Notes: generated by a model not told the origin, from the sequence alone. Positions 1 to 8,438 are shown, counted from the first letter of the stretch. The stretch is 64,000 nt of DNA from Actinophytocola sp036378875 (GCF_036378875.1 NZ_DASUVO010000049.1:1-64000); one strand, 5' to 3'. A program made the numbers and translations.

Positions 1-102
1 CATCCAGCCACGGGCCCCCGCACACCGAACTCCGGCACCGCCTGGCCTGGTCCCACTGGCGGCGCAGGCATCACAGCGCAGGCATCAAACCATGGCCCGG
101 AA
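1..102 (+). pseudogene. C-terminal remnant of an IS transposase (tentative)
   Basis: Frame 3 from the window edge reads ELRHRLAWSHWRRRHH, which resembles the Trp/Arg-rich C-terminal tail of IS701/IS4-like actinobacterial transposases. The frame then runs into unrelated sequence without the usual ending, so this is probably decayed. The upstream part lies outside the window. The call rests on one short motif. Confidence 0.3.
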
Positions 103-178
103 CCATCACCGCCAGCGCAGCCACGCCCGCGCTACCGCACACCCGCCACCTCCGGCGTCCCAGCAAACTGCCACAAAG

Positions 179-415
179 TCAGCGACCTACGACTGAAGGT
201 TTAGTTAGTACTCCAGCGACACTTTGGACCCTGACGGCTGGAGGGTCACTTTCAACGACCTGCTGGGCCGGATCGCCGGCCGGTTCGGCCGCATCGAGCG
301 ACGGCGTTCGCGCGGCGGCAGCAGCGGGCGTCGCGCCGACCACCGCCATGCCGCAGAGCATGAGGGACGCGATCCCGACTCGCAGCAAGGAGGAGCAAGA
401 GGCATTCATGGACAT
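179..415 (-). CDS. Small putative secreted protein
   Basis: This 78-residue protein begins with a convincing Sec signal peptide: a short polar start, a hydrophobic core (LLRVGIASLMLCGMAVVG, about residues 10-27) and an Ala-rich cleavage region (TPAAAAA) near residue 34. The mature part is only about 44 residues, with no recognisable domain and no cysteines. An AAAGG stretch lies about 9 bases before the first ATG, and a second in-frame ATG follows two codons later. It lies 45 bp downstream of another small leftward gene and may be co-transcribed with it. No family was recognised. Confidence 0.45.
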   Translation of the reverse strand: MSMNASCSSLLRVGIASLMLCGMAVVGATPAAAAARTPSLDAAEPAGDPAQQVVESDPPAVRVQSVAGVLTKPSVVGR

Positions 416-460
416 GAGCCTGCCTTTCTCGACGGTGACAATGGCGAAGTACGGGGCATC

Positions 461-799
461 TCACTCGGGGTGGCTTCGCGATGCGCTCCGGATGTCCACG
501 GTTCGTGTCTCTCTCCCGCCGCTCCGCACCCTGGAACAGAGGCGACGAACGGACGATGGCATCAGCGGAAGGGGTAGTCGGCTCTTCAGGACTGGGTGGC
601 GGACGGCGATACTGTCACCGTCGTCGGGGGGCGGCGGGCAGATCTCCCAGCCCGCCACGAGCGCGTCGATGACGAGGGCCTCGGCTGTCGCGGAGTCACC
701 CACCCGCGACGCCCGAACGAGCGCGCGATGGCTCCCGTAACGATCCGGGAGGACACGGTGCTCGACATCGTCCGGGACCCGGGCCTTGATCCAGTACAC
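461..799 (-). CDS. Hypothetical protein
   Basis: This is a 112-residue reading frame starting at GTG, with a good ribosome site (GGGAGG, 9 bases upstream). The first 65 codons show the strong G/C third-position bias of real genes in this genome and contain the acidic/proline stretch CPPPPDDGDS. The last 40 residues are Arg/Ser-rich and less gene-like, so the natural end may have been lost. No signal peptide, membrane segment or known motif is visible. It could be the lead gene of a two-gene leftward unit with the small secreted protein. Confidence 0.4.
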   Translation of the reverse strand: MYWIKARVPDDVEHRVLPDRYGSHRALVRASRVGDSATAEALVIDALVAGWEICPPPPDDGDSIAVRHPVLKSRLPLPLMPSSVRRLCSRVRSGGRETRTVDIRSASRSHPE

Positions 800-1044
800 A
801 CAGCTCTGCCTCCCACAACCGAGTTAGCCGAGGCAACAGTCGGCGCGGTCACGGCCAACCTATTTGGACAGTCAAAAGGGACTCCCCTGATCCGACGACA
901 GCTGTCACACGAATGGCTACGTTCAGTTCCAGTAGTCCTCGGTTGCGCCTCCCACTGGATAGTTTGAGTCGTTGGGCCGGGGCTGAGGTTCAGGGTCTCG
1001 GCGACACATGTCAGGCGTTCCGTTCCGCGCGGCAGGGTGAGTGG

Positions 1045-1806
1045 ATGTTTGCTCGTGTCCGGGGGATCGTGCGCTCCCTGGTCATCTACTACGGCGTGCC
1101 GGGCAGGCGCCGGCGGGAGTTGCGCCTCTATCGCGAGTTCCTCCAACCGGGAGATCTTGCTTTCGACATCGGCGCCCACGTGGGCAGCCGGGTTCGCACG
1201 TGGCGGCGCCTGGGGGCGAAGGTGATCGCGGTCGAGCCGCAGCCTGACTGTCTGAGCGTCCTGAGGCTGTTCTTCGGGCGCGACCGAGGAGTGACCATCG
1301 TGCCGAAGGCCGTCGGTGCACGGCCGGGGCGGGCGCGGCTGGCCGTGTCCACGGCGACGCCGACGGTCTCGTCGATGTCGCCCGAGTGGATCGAGTCGGT
1401 GACGACGGACCGCGGCTTCGCCAGAGTACGGTGGGACCGCTCCGTCGTGGTGGAGGTGTCCACTCTCGACGAACTGGTCGCGGTGCACGGTGAACCGGCC
1501 TTCTGCAAGATCGATGTCGAGGGCTTCGAGGCCGACGTGCTGGCAGGGCTCACTCGACCCATCCGCGCGTTGTCGTTCGAGTATGTGCCGTCGGCGCACG
1601 ATGCCGCCCTGGTCACGCTGGACAAAGTGGAGCGACTCGGTGGCTACGTCTACAACTACTCGCGTGCCGAAACGATGCGGCTCGCGAGCGAGCGCTGGCT
1701 GGACAGGGCTGACCTGGTTCGGCGACTCGAACACGTCCGCCCGCAGGGGCGCTCCGGCGACATCTACGCCCGCCTGCGGCGAACCGACGATGAGCGGCCG
1801 GCGTAG
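1045..1806 (+). CDS. FkbM family SAM-dependent methyltransferase
   Basis: This 253-residue protein has the FkbM-type Rossmann methyltransferase pattern. SAM motif I (FDIGAHVG) is at about residues 40-47, the acidic ribose-binding motif (VEPQP) at about 63-67, and the FkbM signature KIDVEGFEADVL at about 155-166. FkbM enzymes are usually O-methyltransferases acting on sugars, polyketides or glycolipids; the substrate cannot be told here. I chose the ATG at 1045 because it is preceded by GGGTGAG and gives the usual length; an upstream in-frame ATG at 913 would add an unlikely basic/Ser-rich tail. No biosynthetic neighbours suggest a pathway. Confidence 0.85.
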   Translation: MFARVRGIVRSLVIYYGVPGRRRRELRLYREFLQPGDLAFDIGAHVGSRVRTWRRLGAKVIAVEPQPDCLSVLRLFFGRDRGVTIVPKAVGARPGRARLAVSTATPTVSSMSPEWIESVTTDRGFARVRWDRSVVVEVSTLDELVAVHGEPAFCKIDVEGFEADVLAGLTRPIRALSFEYVPSAHDAALVTLDKVERLGGYVYNYSRAETMRLASERWLDRADLVRRLEHVRPQGRSGDIYARLRRTDDERPA

Positions 1807-1884
1807 CGGCCTTCGCACCAGAGGTCGCAAGCCGCGAGTGAAGGATCGTAGCTCGAGCGGTGTGTTACCTGGGAGGATCGGCTC

Positions 1885-2112
1885 GTGACACGATCACCGA
1901 TCCAGGACATTCCCGTTGCCGAGTTGCCGATTCGGCTGGGTCAGTTTCTCAAGCTGGCCGGCCTCGCCGAGCATGGTGCACACGCGCGGGAACTCATCGA
2001 GACCGATCAGGTGCAGGTGAACGGTCAGGTTGAGGTGCGAAGGGGAGCGCAGCTGCACGCCGGGGACGTGATCACGGTCGCGGGTCAGCGGGTCCGTCCG
2101 GTTGCGGAGTGA
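1885..2112 (+). CDS. S4-domain RNA-binding protein (YaaA/RqcP-like)
   Basis: This 75-residue protein is essentially one S4 RNA-binding domain: LGQFLKLAGLAEHGAHAREL, then QVQVNGQVEVRRGAQLHAGD and a final V-rich strand. Stand-alone S4 proteins of this size bind structured RNA, typically on ribosomes; some act in rescue of stalled large subunits. The GTG start is supported by GGGAGGA seven bases upstream. It follows the methyltransferase by 78 bp on the same strand, with no obvious functional link. Confidence 0.85.
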   Translation: MTRSPIQDIPVAELPIRLGQFLKLAGLAEHGAHARELIETDQVQVNGQVEVRRGAQLHAGDVITVAGQRVRPVAE

Positions 2113-2241
2113 TCCGGTCCGGACGGAAGGTCCGGACCGCGCCCTGCTGCGCGACCGGCGGTCCAGCATCGCCGGGAGCGGTCCTGCCGGGGCGATCCGT
2201 AGCGGGACCGGTCCCCGGGGTGCGGAGCTAGCTTTCGCGGC

Positions 2242-2688
2242 ATGAACCCACTTCGTAATCCTCGGCCGTGGGTGCGGCTGCTGTCCGTCGCCGCACTCGG
2301 GTTTGGGCTGTGGCTGCTGCTCGTCCCGCGGATCGTCATGTACTACGTGGACGACGGCGGCGCGCCCTACGAAGTCGACGTCAAATATGCGTGGGGCAAG
2401 GGCACCAGCGACCAGACGATGATCCTGCCGCCCGAGTTCTTCGCCGAGACCGACCCGGAGATGGGCAGTGGCGGGACAGACGGGCTGATCACCAGCGTCC
2501 GGCTCAACTGCGGTCTCGTCTTCACCGCCGGGGACAATGAGGCGGACACGACCAGCGGCCCTGCGGCGTGCTCGGAGGTCGAGACGCCGCGGTTGATCGG
2601 TGGTATCGGGCTCGTCGTGCTCTCCGTCGCCGGTTTCGTGGTCGCCCGCCGGTTGGGGAGGCGCGTGGACAGCGTCCTCGAGACCTGA
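2242..2688 (+). CDS. Small membrane protein with two transmembrane segments
   Basis: The 148-residue product has a positively charged N-terminus, a transmembrane helix at about residues 12-33, an acidic loop of about 80 residues with two cysteines that could form a disulfide, and a second helix at about 117-137 followed by a basic tail. This predicts cytoplasmic termini and an extracytoplasmic loop. No family motif was recognised. The ribosome site is weak, so the start rests on the charged N-terminus and the G/C third-position bias. Function unknown. Confidence 0.7.
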   Translation: MNPLRNPRPWVRLLSVAALGFGLWLLLVPRIVMYYVDDGGAPYEVDVKYAWGKGTSDQTMILPPEFFAETDPEMGSGGTDGLITSVRLNCGLVFTAGDNEADTTSGPAACSEVETPRLIGGIGLVVLSVAGFVVARRLGRRVDSVLET

Positions 2689-3058
2689 CGACCCGCGGGT
2701 GTCGTGATAGCCCGCCTGCTCACATGACGTGGTCGCGCATTCGCTGGCAGTGGTGATCGCGCAGCCCGATGGCGGACGGTATGCCGGAACGCCGGAGGCC
2801 TGGACTGACCGCGATCAGCGACCACGCGAGGCGCGCCCTGCGGGGTCGCCCCGGATGCCGGCCCGGTCGCCCGCAGCCGCGTCGACGCCTACCTGATAGG
2901 TCCAGGGCAGGAAGAAGCGTGCCCGGTCGGTGGCAGCGTCGCGCACAGCCCGCTCGTCGGCATGGTCGGGCACCGACCGCCGTGTCCGGCAGGGTCGAGG
3001 CGCCACCCGGTGGCGCGGAGGGTAATCGAACGTTTCCCGATCAAACCATCCGTCGCTA
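2689..3058 (-). other. Intergenic region with a coding-like fragment
   Basis: No complete gene is visible. On the minus strand, about 2815-2970 has coding-like third-position bias and reads ATDRARFFLPWTYQVGVDAA, but it lacks a credible start and recognisable domain. It may be the 3' remnant of a lost gene. The segment 3020-3058, just past the VOC stop, is noticeably AT-richer. Confidence 0.25.
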
Positions 3059-3415
3059 TTACGGAGCGGTCTGGTCTGTCGACTGGTCCATGACGTAGAT
3101 GGTGCCCCCGCCCGGGTCCTGGTAGGTGGCCAGGAAGCCGCCGGGGATCTCCGATGGCTCCGCGACGACCACGAGTGCCTCCGGGCGCGCGGTGTGGAAG
3201 TCCTTGACGCTGTCGACGACGAACAGCGGCCCGACCGGGGCGTCGGGGTCGTTGGCGTCGAGCATGAGCTGCACGTCGGTGCCTGGCATGGCGAGGGCGA
3301 CGGTCGTGTCGCCTTCGCGCCACATCTCGGTGAAGCCGAGACTGTCGCGGTAGAGGGCGAGGGAGCCCTTCAGGTCGGAGGTGGGGGCGAACAGAAATTC
3401 GAGCTTCATGGCCAC
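3059..3415 (-). CDS. VOC (glyoxalase/bleomycin resistance) family protein
   Basis: This 118-residue protein follows the single VOC-module pattern: a KLEFLFAPTSDLKGSLALYR start, a central FVVDSVKDFH strand-helix unit, and the terminal FLATYQDPGGGTIYVMDQ. VOC proteins use a paired beta-alpha-beta-beta-beta fold for metal-dependent chemistry or ligand sequestration; the ligand here is unknown. The gene is divergent from a TetR-type regulator across 55 bp containing a perfect dyad, so it is very likely that regulator's target. A second ATG two codons in is an alternative start. Confidence 0.85.
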   Translation of the reverse strand: MAMKLEFLFAPTSDLKGSLALYRDSLGFTEMWREGDTTVALAMPGTDVQLMLDANDPDAPVGPLFVVDSVKDFHTARPEALVVVAEPSEIPGGFLATYQDPGGGTIYVMDQSTDQTAP

Positions 3416-3450
3416 ACGTCCATCCGTCTCGTAACTGGACTACGGCTGAG

Positions 3451-3465
3451 CATAATCGCATTATG
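3451..3465. promoter_or_regulatory. Probable TetR operator
   Basis: A perfect inverted repeat, CATAAT-CGC-ATTATG, sits in the 55-bp divergent region between the VOC gene and the TetR-type gene. Its position, five bases before the regulator's start, fits an autoregulatory operator controlling both genes. Binding is inferred. Confidence 0.6.
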
Positions 3466-3470
3466 TACGT

Positions 3471-4001
3471 GTGCGCGAGTGGATCCCGGTATCGACCTCA
3501 CCGAAGGGCAGGCTCGCGCTCGTCGCGGTCAGGGAGTTCGGTGCGCGCCCTTTCGACGAGGTCACGGTCGCCGAGTTGGCGTCCGCGGCGGACGTCACCA
3601 CCGGTGCGCTCTACCACCACTTCGGCAACAAGCTCGGGCTCTACACCTTCGTGCGTGAGGACGTCGAGCGGCGCCTGCTGGACCGGATGGAAGGAGCGGT
3701 CGCGGCATCGGGGCCGCGGTCGGGTCGAGCGGCAGCAGTGATGTCCGCGTTGCTGGTTGGGCTGGACTTCGCCGTAAGCGAGGGTTTCCTTCGAATCCTG
3801 GGCGCCCCGCCCGCCGGTACGGACCACGACCGGCTGGCCGAGATGCTCAGCGGGAGCGTTGTCCCGGCGGCACCGCTTCTCGGCCGGGTGCTCGCGGCGG
3901 CCTGGCGTGCGGCATTGGCAGCGATCGCCGAAGGCGCGGAGCCGGAGCACGCCCGCGCCGCCATCGCGGCCCTCGGACTCCACCTGCCTGACGGCGAATG
4001 A
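3471..4001 (+). CDS. TetR/AcrR family transcriptional regulator
   Basis: This 176-residue protein has the TetR helix-turn-helix at about residues 30-58 (VTVAELASAADVTTGALYHHF, then GNKLGLY), with the usual Y-x-H-F recognition helix. The C-terminal half is a helical ligand-binding and dimerisation domain. The GTG at 3471 gives the normal N-terminal length; no strong ribosome site precedes it, so the message may be leaderless. It is divergent from the VOC gene with a dyad between them. Confidence 0.88.
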   Translation: MREWIPVSTSPKGRLALVAVREFGARPFDEVTVAELASAADVTTGALYHHFGNKLGLYTFVREDVERRLLDRMEGAVAASGPRSGRAAAVMSALLVGLDFAVSEGFLRILGAPPAGTDHDRLAEMLSGSVVPAAPLLGRVLAAAWRAALAAIAEGAEPEHARAAIAALGLHLPDGE

Positions 4002-4133
4002 ATCCTCGGCGGTGGCTTCGGCGAACACGCGGTGCCGGACGAGACCTCAGGGTGCGTGTTCTGGTCGTGATCGCATGGGGTGACGAGGTCCTCACTCCGG
4101 GTTCGTGCAACCCGTCCGGCTAGGCTCCCCGCG

Positions 4134-4331
4134 TTCGCGATTGATCACAGCGCGGAGATCACGTATCCGCCCGCGCTCGATGTGGACCTGCTCACCGTGG
4201 TCGGGCACAAGATGTACGCGCCCAAAGGCATCGCCGCCCTCCGACTATCAGTGGGCCGCTGGAGCACCGCGGACGAGATCGACCGAGCCGCCGACCACAT
4301 CGCCGCAGCCGCCCAGCAACTCCGGCTGTGA
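4134..4331 (+). pseudogene. Cysteine desulfurase (class V aminotransferase) with internal deletion
   Basis: The reading frame joins two recognisable pieces of a NifS/IscS-like enzyme. First comes the PLP-lysine region (DLLTVVGHKMYAPKGIAAL, the lysine following the histidine). It is fused directly to the C-terminal end (LRLSVGRWSTADEIDRAADHI). The roughly 150 residues that normally separate these are missing, as is the N-terminal half. The junction is in frame, so a short peptide could be made, but it cannot be an active enzyme. The upstream limit is approximate. Positions 4002-4133 hold no gene. Confidence 0.7.
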
Positions 4332-4407
4332 TGTGTTCCCCCTCGGCGTATCGGGTGGGCCCGTGCCAATGTCCCTGGAACCCTGACCTCACTAGTATCC
4401 GGCGGAT

Positions 4408-5469
4408 ATGGACGCGAATGCGCTGGCTGACCGGCTGTTCCGGAATGCGACCGGGACGCTCGAACTGTATGCGGTCTATCTCGGCGAACGGCTCGGGCTT
4501 TACCGCATGCTCGCCGACGGGGAGGCGGTGACCTCCGGCGAGTTGGCCGCGCGGACAGGGGTTGCCGAGCGGTATGTGCGGGAGTGGCTCGAGCAGCAGG
4601 CTGTGACCGGGCTGGTCGAGGTCGACGACCCGCGGGCGGACGCGCTGGCGCGGCGCTACCGGTTGCCAGCCGAGCACGTGCCGGTACTCGCCGACGAGGA
4701 CGACCTGCGCTACGGCACCCCGCTGAGCATTGACCTGGTGCGGACCGCGCGTCGTCTCGCAGCCCTGGTGGACGCCTACCGGGACGGTAGTGCACCGCCG
4801 CCGATCCCGTGGGAGCCGGAGGGGCGGGTGACCGTCAACCGCACGCGGTTCGTCAACCTGCTCGGCACCCGGTGGCTCCCGGCGGTGCCCGACGTCGACG
4901 CGCGGCTGCGGGCGGACCCGCCGGCCAGGGTCGCCGACATCGCCTGCGGCACCGGCTGGTCGAGCATCGCGATGGCGCAGGCCTACCCGAAGATCGTCGT
5001 CGACGGTGTTGACCTCGACGAGGACGCCATCGCCGCCGCGCGGGGCAGTGCCGAGCAGGTCGGCGTCGCCGACCGGGTGCGCTTCTCGGCCACCGACGCC
5101 GCGCTGCTGCCGTCGGCGAACCGGTACGACCTGGTGACGATCTTCGAGGCGCTGCACGACATGAGCCGGCCGGTGGCCACACTCCGCACGGCGCGGGACC
5201 TGCTGACCGACGGCGGAACGGTGCTCGTCGCCGACACCCGGACCGCCGAGGAGTTCACCGTGCCGGCATCCGAGCATGAGCGCCAGGCATACGGCTGGAG
5301 CCTGGTCAACTGCCTGCCCGGCGCGATGGACGACCCCGACACCGCGGCGACCGGCACGATCATGCGCCCGGCCACGCTGCGCCGCTACGCCACCGAAGCC
5401 GGCTTCACCGAGGTGCGGGTGCTGCCGATCGACACCGACTACTGGCGGTTCTACCAGCTGGTTCGGTGA
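4408..5469 (+). CDS. Class I SAM-dependent methyltransferase with N-terminal winged helix
   Basis: This 353-residue protein starts with a winged-helix dimerisation domain (ELAARTGVAERYVREWLEQQ, about residues 47-66). It continues into a Rossmann methyltransferase with motif I (VADIACGTGWSS) at about 175-186 and the acidic motif GVDLDEDAI. The arrangement matches mycobacterial Rv2258c-like proteins, whose substrates are mostly unknown. The start gives a plausible N-terminus. No cofactor or pathway genes adjoin it; neighbours on both sides are pseudogenes. Confidence 0.85.
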   Translation: MDANALADRLFRNATGTLELYAVYLGERLGLYRMLADGEAVTSGELAARTGVAERYVREWLEQQAVTGLVEVDDPRADALARRYRLPAEHVPVLADEDDLRYGTPLSIDLVRTARRLAALVDAYRDGSAPPPIPWEPEGRVTVNRTRFVNLLGTRWLPAVPDVDARLRADPPARVADIACGTGWSSIAMAQAYPKIVVDGVDLDEDAIAAARGSAEQVGVADRVRFSATDAALLPSANRYDLVTIFEALHDMSRPVATLRTARDLLTDGGTVLVADTRTAEEFTVPASEHERQAYGWSLVNCLPGAMDDPDTAATGTIMRPATLRRYATEAGFTEVRVLPIDTDYWRFYQLVR

Positions 5470-5591
5470 CCGAGGACAGACTCGGGGTGATGACGTCGAA
5501 TCGGCGGCCGCTGTCGGTGTAGCCGGCGCTGCTGGCCACGACCCATCCACGCCGTCCGCTCGTGGGGTGTCGCGTATACCGAGCTCGCGGC

Positions 5592-6515
5592 GTGAGCACG
5601 CCGACCATCCGCGTTCTCTCGCTCGGTGCCGGCACGCAGTCGACAACGCTTGCGCTGCTCGCCGTGGTGCTCGCGGCCGGGGTGGTCGGGGCGCCCGGTG
5701 GTGGGGCGGCGCCGGCGGGCACGACCGGGCAACCGACCTGGGTCACGTTGATCACCGGGACCGGGTGGCGGTGCGGACCGTGAGCGGGCGGACCACGCTG
5801 GCTGTGACACTCGCGCCGAGAGCGAAGCCGGCGCCGTTCCAGAGTTCACCCAGGACGGGGACCGGTACGTCATGCCGGCCGACGCGGCGGCGCTGGTGCG
5901 GTCCGGCCGGTTGGACGACAAGTTGTTCAACGTCACCGGGTTGGTGCGGCAGGGGTACGACGACGCGCGCACGCCGAACATCCCGTTGCTGGTGAAGTCC
6001 TCCGCGCCGCCGGCCGGTGTGGGCAGGGTCGCGCGCACGCTACCCGCCCTCGGCATCACCGCACTGGAGGAGCTGAAGTCCGACACTTCCCGGTTCTGGC
6101 GCGAGCTGGCCGGAGGGCGGCAACGAGCGGCCGGTGTGGAGAAGGTGTGGTTGAACGCCAGGGTGCACGCCAGCCTCGACGAGAGCGTGCCGCGGATCGG
6201 CACGCCGGCGGCGTGGCAGGCCGGGCTCACCGGCCAGGGTGTGCGGGTGGCGGTGCTGGACACGGGCATCGACACCGATCACCCGGACCTGGCCGGCAAG
6301 GTCAGTGACAGCAAGGACTTCTCCGGGAAGGGGTCGGTCGAGGACGGCGACGGGGCACGGCACGCACGTGGCCTCGACGATCACCGGGTCGGGCGCGGCG
6401 TCGAGCGGCAGATACCGCGGCGTGGCCCGGACGCCACGCTCGCCGTCGGCAAGGTGCTCGACGACAACGGCGACGGCACGCTGGACGGCGTCCTCGCCGG
6501 GATGGAGTGGGGCCG
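5592..6515 (+). pseudogene. Degraded secreted subtilisin-like (S8) serine protease
   Basis: Pieces of one protease appear in successive frames. There is an N-terminal signal peptide (from the GTG at 5592) ending in TWVTLITG, then DRVAVRTVSGRTTLAV in another frame. Next comes the prodomain and the catalytic-Asp motif VAVLDTGIDTDHPDL in a third frame, the catalytic-His motif GHGTHVAST after a further shift near 6350, and finally VGKVLDDNGDGTLDGVLAGMEW back in the earlier frame. At least four frame disruptions are needed to read it, and the region carrying the catalytic Ser is absent. It is not functional. Confidence 0.8.
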
Positions 6516-6709
6516 CGGTCGGCCCATCGGGCTTCCACTCGCACATGTTGCTCGGGACGTCGTCCGCGCCTACATCGCCTTCTGTCCCGAAGGAAACCGC
6601 CAAACGGCACCTGCAGGACCTGAGGGCCGCGGTGCAGGAGATCGAGCAGCAGACCGCACAACCGCCCCGCGCCGGCGCGGGGGACGGTCCGGTTTCGGCG
6701 CAGTCGTGA
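6516..6709 (+). other. Orphan C-terminal coding fragment
   Basis: Directly after the truncated protease, the frame ending at 6709 reads SVPKETAKRHLQDLRAAVQE, then IEQQTAQPPRAGAGDGPVSAQS. This is a helical stretch followed by a flexible end, plausible as the C-terminus of an unrelated gene joined here by deletion. No family was recognised. Confidence 0.3.
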
Positions 6710-6714
6710 GGACG

Positions 6715-6828
6715 CAGGTCGGTGTGGCAGACACCGCAGGCCTGAACGTCGAAGACGGTCTCGACGCCGACCGGTGTTCCCTTGCCGAGGGTGACGACGC
6801 CGCTCACTTCGTACGGCTTGGACAGTCC
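6715..6828 (-). pseudogene. N-terminal fragment of a zinc alcohol dehydrogenase
   Basis: The minus strand encodes about 38 residues matching the start of medium-chain Zn-dependent alcohol dehydrogenases (mycothiol-linked/NDMA type). They include GKGTPVGVETV and VQACGVCHTDL, which contains the catalytic zinc cysteine. The short linker usually found before VQACG is shortened, and everything after the motif is replaced by unrelated sequence. It abuts the 3' end of the intact dehydrogenase gene but is not part of it. Confidence 0.6.
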
Positions 6829-6835
6829 CTTTCGG

Positions 6836-7933
6836 TCAGATCTCGACGAGGTAGCTCGTGAAGCCGCCTTCACCGCTGGCGACACCGGAGATCGCGATGT
6901 TGATCTCGTCGAGTGGCCAGTTCTTTGGCTGGAGCACGGAAATGTCGATGACTCCGCTGCCCAGCAGCCCGGCGAGTTCGATGCCGTCGGCGGTGGTGAA
7001 CCAGACCGAGCCGATGAGCTCCATCTGCTCGTCCATCCACCACGTCACGTCTACGCCGAGTACACCGGCCGTGCCGCTGATGTTGACGATGCGGCCGCCG
7101 CGTCGTACGCCGCGCATGGCGTCGCTCAGTGAGTCGAGTGAGGCGACGGCGCCCAGCGTGTCGACCATGAGGTCCGCGCCGCGGCCGGCGGTGTGTGACT
7201 TCACCCAGGACTCCGTGCTGCCGTCGTGGTTCGAGAAGATCTCGATCCGTTCCGGCGCGAGTGCGCGCAGCCGCTCCAGCAGCGGCACACCGCGAGCGAC
7301 GGCGAAGACGCGGGAGACGCCGAGGGCCAGGGCTACGAGGGTGACGCCGACGCCGAGCGTGCCCGTCGCACCGTTGATGATCAGCGACTTGCCCGCGAGT
7401 TGGCCCAGTTTCTTGACCGCGGCGTAGGCGGTCCCGAGGTAGCCCAGCCGGGTCGCCTGCCGGAACTCGAGGTTGTCGGGGATCGGCACGAGTGCGCCCT
7501 GCGGGGCGAGCATGTACTCGCAGAACCCGCCGTACGGGTAGCGTTCGAACATCTCGAGGCTGTTGGGGTTGTAGCCGAAGTAGCCGCCCAACATCCAGTA
7601 GTCGCATTTCTGCGGCGCGCCTGACGTGCAGGCGTGGCATGCCCCGCACGAGCGGCCCGGGTTCACGTGGACGCGGTCCCCCGGCCGGACGTTCACGACC
7701 TGCTCGCCGACCTCGTGCACGACGCCGACCGGGTCGAGTCCGAAGACCGCCGGGCGTGGCGGCAGCGGCATCTGGGGATACCACGTCTCCCAGTTCGCGA
7801 GCACGTTGGCCAGGTTGGGCACCATGCCGCAGCCCTTCACGGCCACCACGACGTCCGTGCCGGCGGCACTCGGCCGTGGCACGTCCTCGACAAGCATCTT
7901 GTCGCCGACGGCGTGCAGCCGCGCGGCGCGCAT
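6836..7933 (-). CDS. Zinc-dependent alcohol dehydrogenase (MDR family)
   Basis: The roughly 365-residue protein is a medium-chain dehydrogenase/reductase. It has GDRVHVNPGRSCGACHACTS, a Cys-rich structural-zinc-like loop, then the NAD(P)-binding Rossmann motif GATGTLGVGV. In the catalytic region the usual Cys-His-Glu order appears as GCGMVPNLANVL, so the Cys is kept but the canonical GHE segment is not obvious. Substrate unknown. I chose the ATG giving MRAARLHAVGD; TTG and ATG codons up to 30 bases upstream are alternatives. A 2Fe-2S ferredoxin gene ends just upstream, suggesting one redox unit. Confidence 0.82.
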   Translation of the reverse strand: MRAARLHAVGDKMLVEDVPRPSAAGTDVVVAVKGCGMVPNLANVLANWETWYPQMPLPPRPAVFGLDPVGVVHEVGEQVVNVRPGDRVHVNPGRSCGACHACTSGAPQKCDYWMLGGYFGYNPNSLEMFERYPYGGFCEYMLAPQGALVPIPDNLEFRQATRLGYLGTAYAAVKKLGQLAGKSLIINGATGTLGVGVTLVALALGVSRVFAVARGVPLLERLRALAPERIEIFSNHDGSTESWVKSHTAGRGADLMVDTLGAVASLDSLSDAMRGVRRGGRIVNISGTAGVLGVDVTWWMDEQMELIGSVWFTTADGIELAGLLGSGVIDISVLQPKNWPLDEINIAISGVASGEGGFTSYLVEI

Positions 7934-7970
7934 CAGTTCACCCATCATCCTTCTCTCGGTCAAGGGGGGT

Positions 7971-8288
7971 TCAGTCCTCGGGCGCGATGGTCACGCGCAC
8001 GCCGTCGAGGGCGGGGCCGAAGACGAGCTGGCAGGACAGGCGGGAGTTCTCTTCGAGGTGGTCGGACGCGTCGAGCAGGTCCTCCTCGTCCCGCGACCTG
8101 GGTGGGAGCTCGGCGCCGGCGGGCACGTCATCGATGTAGACGTGGCACGTGGCGCAGGACAGCGAGCCGCCGCAGATGGCCTGGACTTCCTCGGTCCCCG
8201 CGTTGCGGATGTTCTGCATGAGCGAGACTCTTCCTGAGCCAGTGGGAAGAAATCGGCAAGCTCCTGATAAGCAAGCTCCCTGGGCCAC
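7971..8288 (-). CDS. 2Fe-2S ferredoxin, N-terminally shortened
   Basis: The frame holds the adrenodoxin/P450-type cluster-binding pattern C-x5-C-x2-C (ICGGSLSCATCHV) and the fourth ligand in RLSCQLVF, so all four cysteines are present. The first beta-hairpin that normally precedes SLMQ is missing: upstream codons are Cys/Gly-rich and unlike the family. An internal ATG at 8219 would give 82 residues. The sequence upstream appears to belong to a different gene end, so a deletion probably removed the start. It lies just upstream of the dehydrogenase on the same strand. Confidence 0.65.
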   Translation of the reverse strand: MAQGACLSGACRFLPTGSGRVSLMQNIRNAGTEEVQAICGGSLSCATCHVYIDDVPAGAELPPRSRDEEDLLDASDHLEENSRLSCQLVFGPALDGVRVTIAPED

Positions 8289-8438
8289 GTCCCCGGAGTC
8301 ACCGCCCTCGACATCGGCGGGGTCGTGCTAGAACTCACCTACGGCGGCATATCGAGCTTCCTCCGCGCCAACACCGCGGGACAGATGATCCGACAGGTGC
8401 TCACCGCGTTCCGGCACTCCGCGCCACCAGCCCACCGA
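8289..8438 (+). other. Orphan C-terminal coding fragment
   Basis: The plus strand reads VPGVTALDIGGVVLELTYGG, then ISSFLRANTAGQMIRQVLTA, to a TGA near 8443, with gene-like third-position bias and no plausible start. It looks like the 3' end of a lost gene fused head-to-head with the shortened ferredoxin. No family was recognised. Confidence 0.3.

Noticed and set aside
586..1830. 414-codon minus-strand open frame opposite the FkbM gene
   Set aside because: Arg/Pro-rich antisense shadow; the plus strand carries clear methyltransferase motifs.
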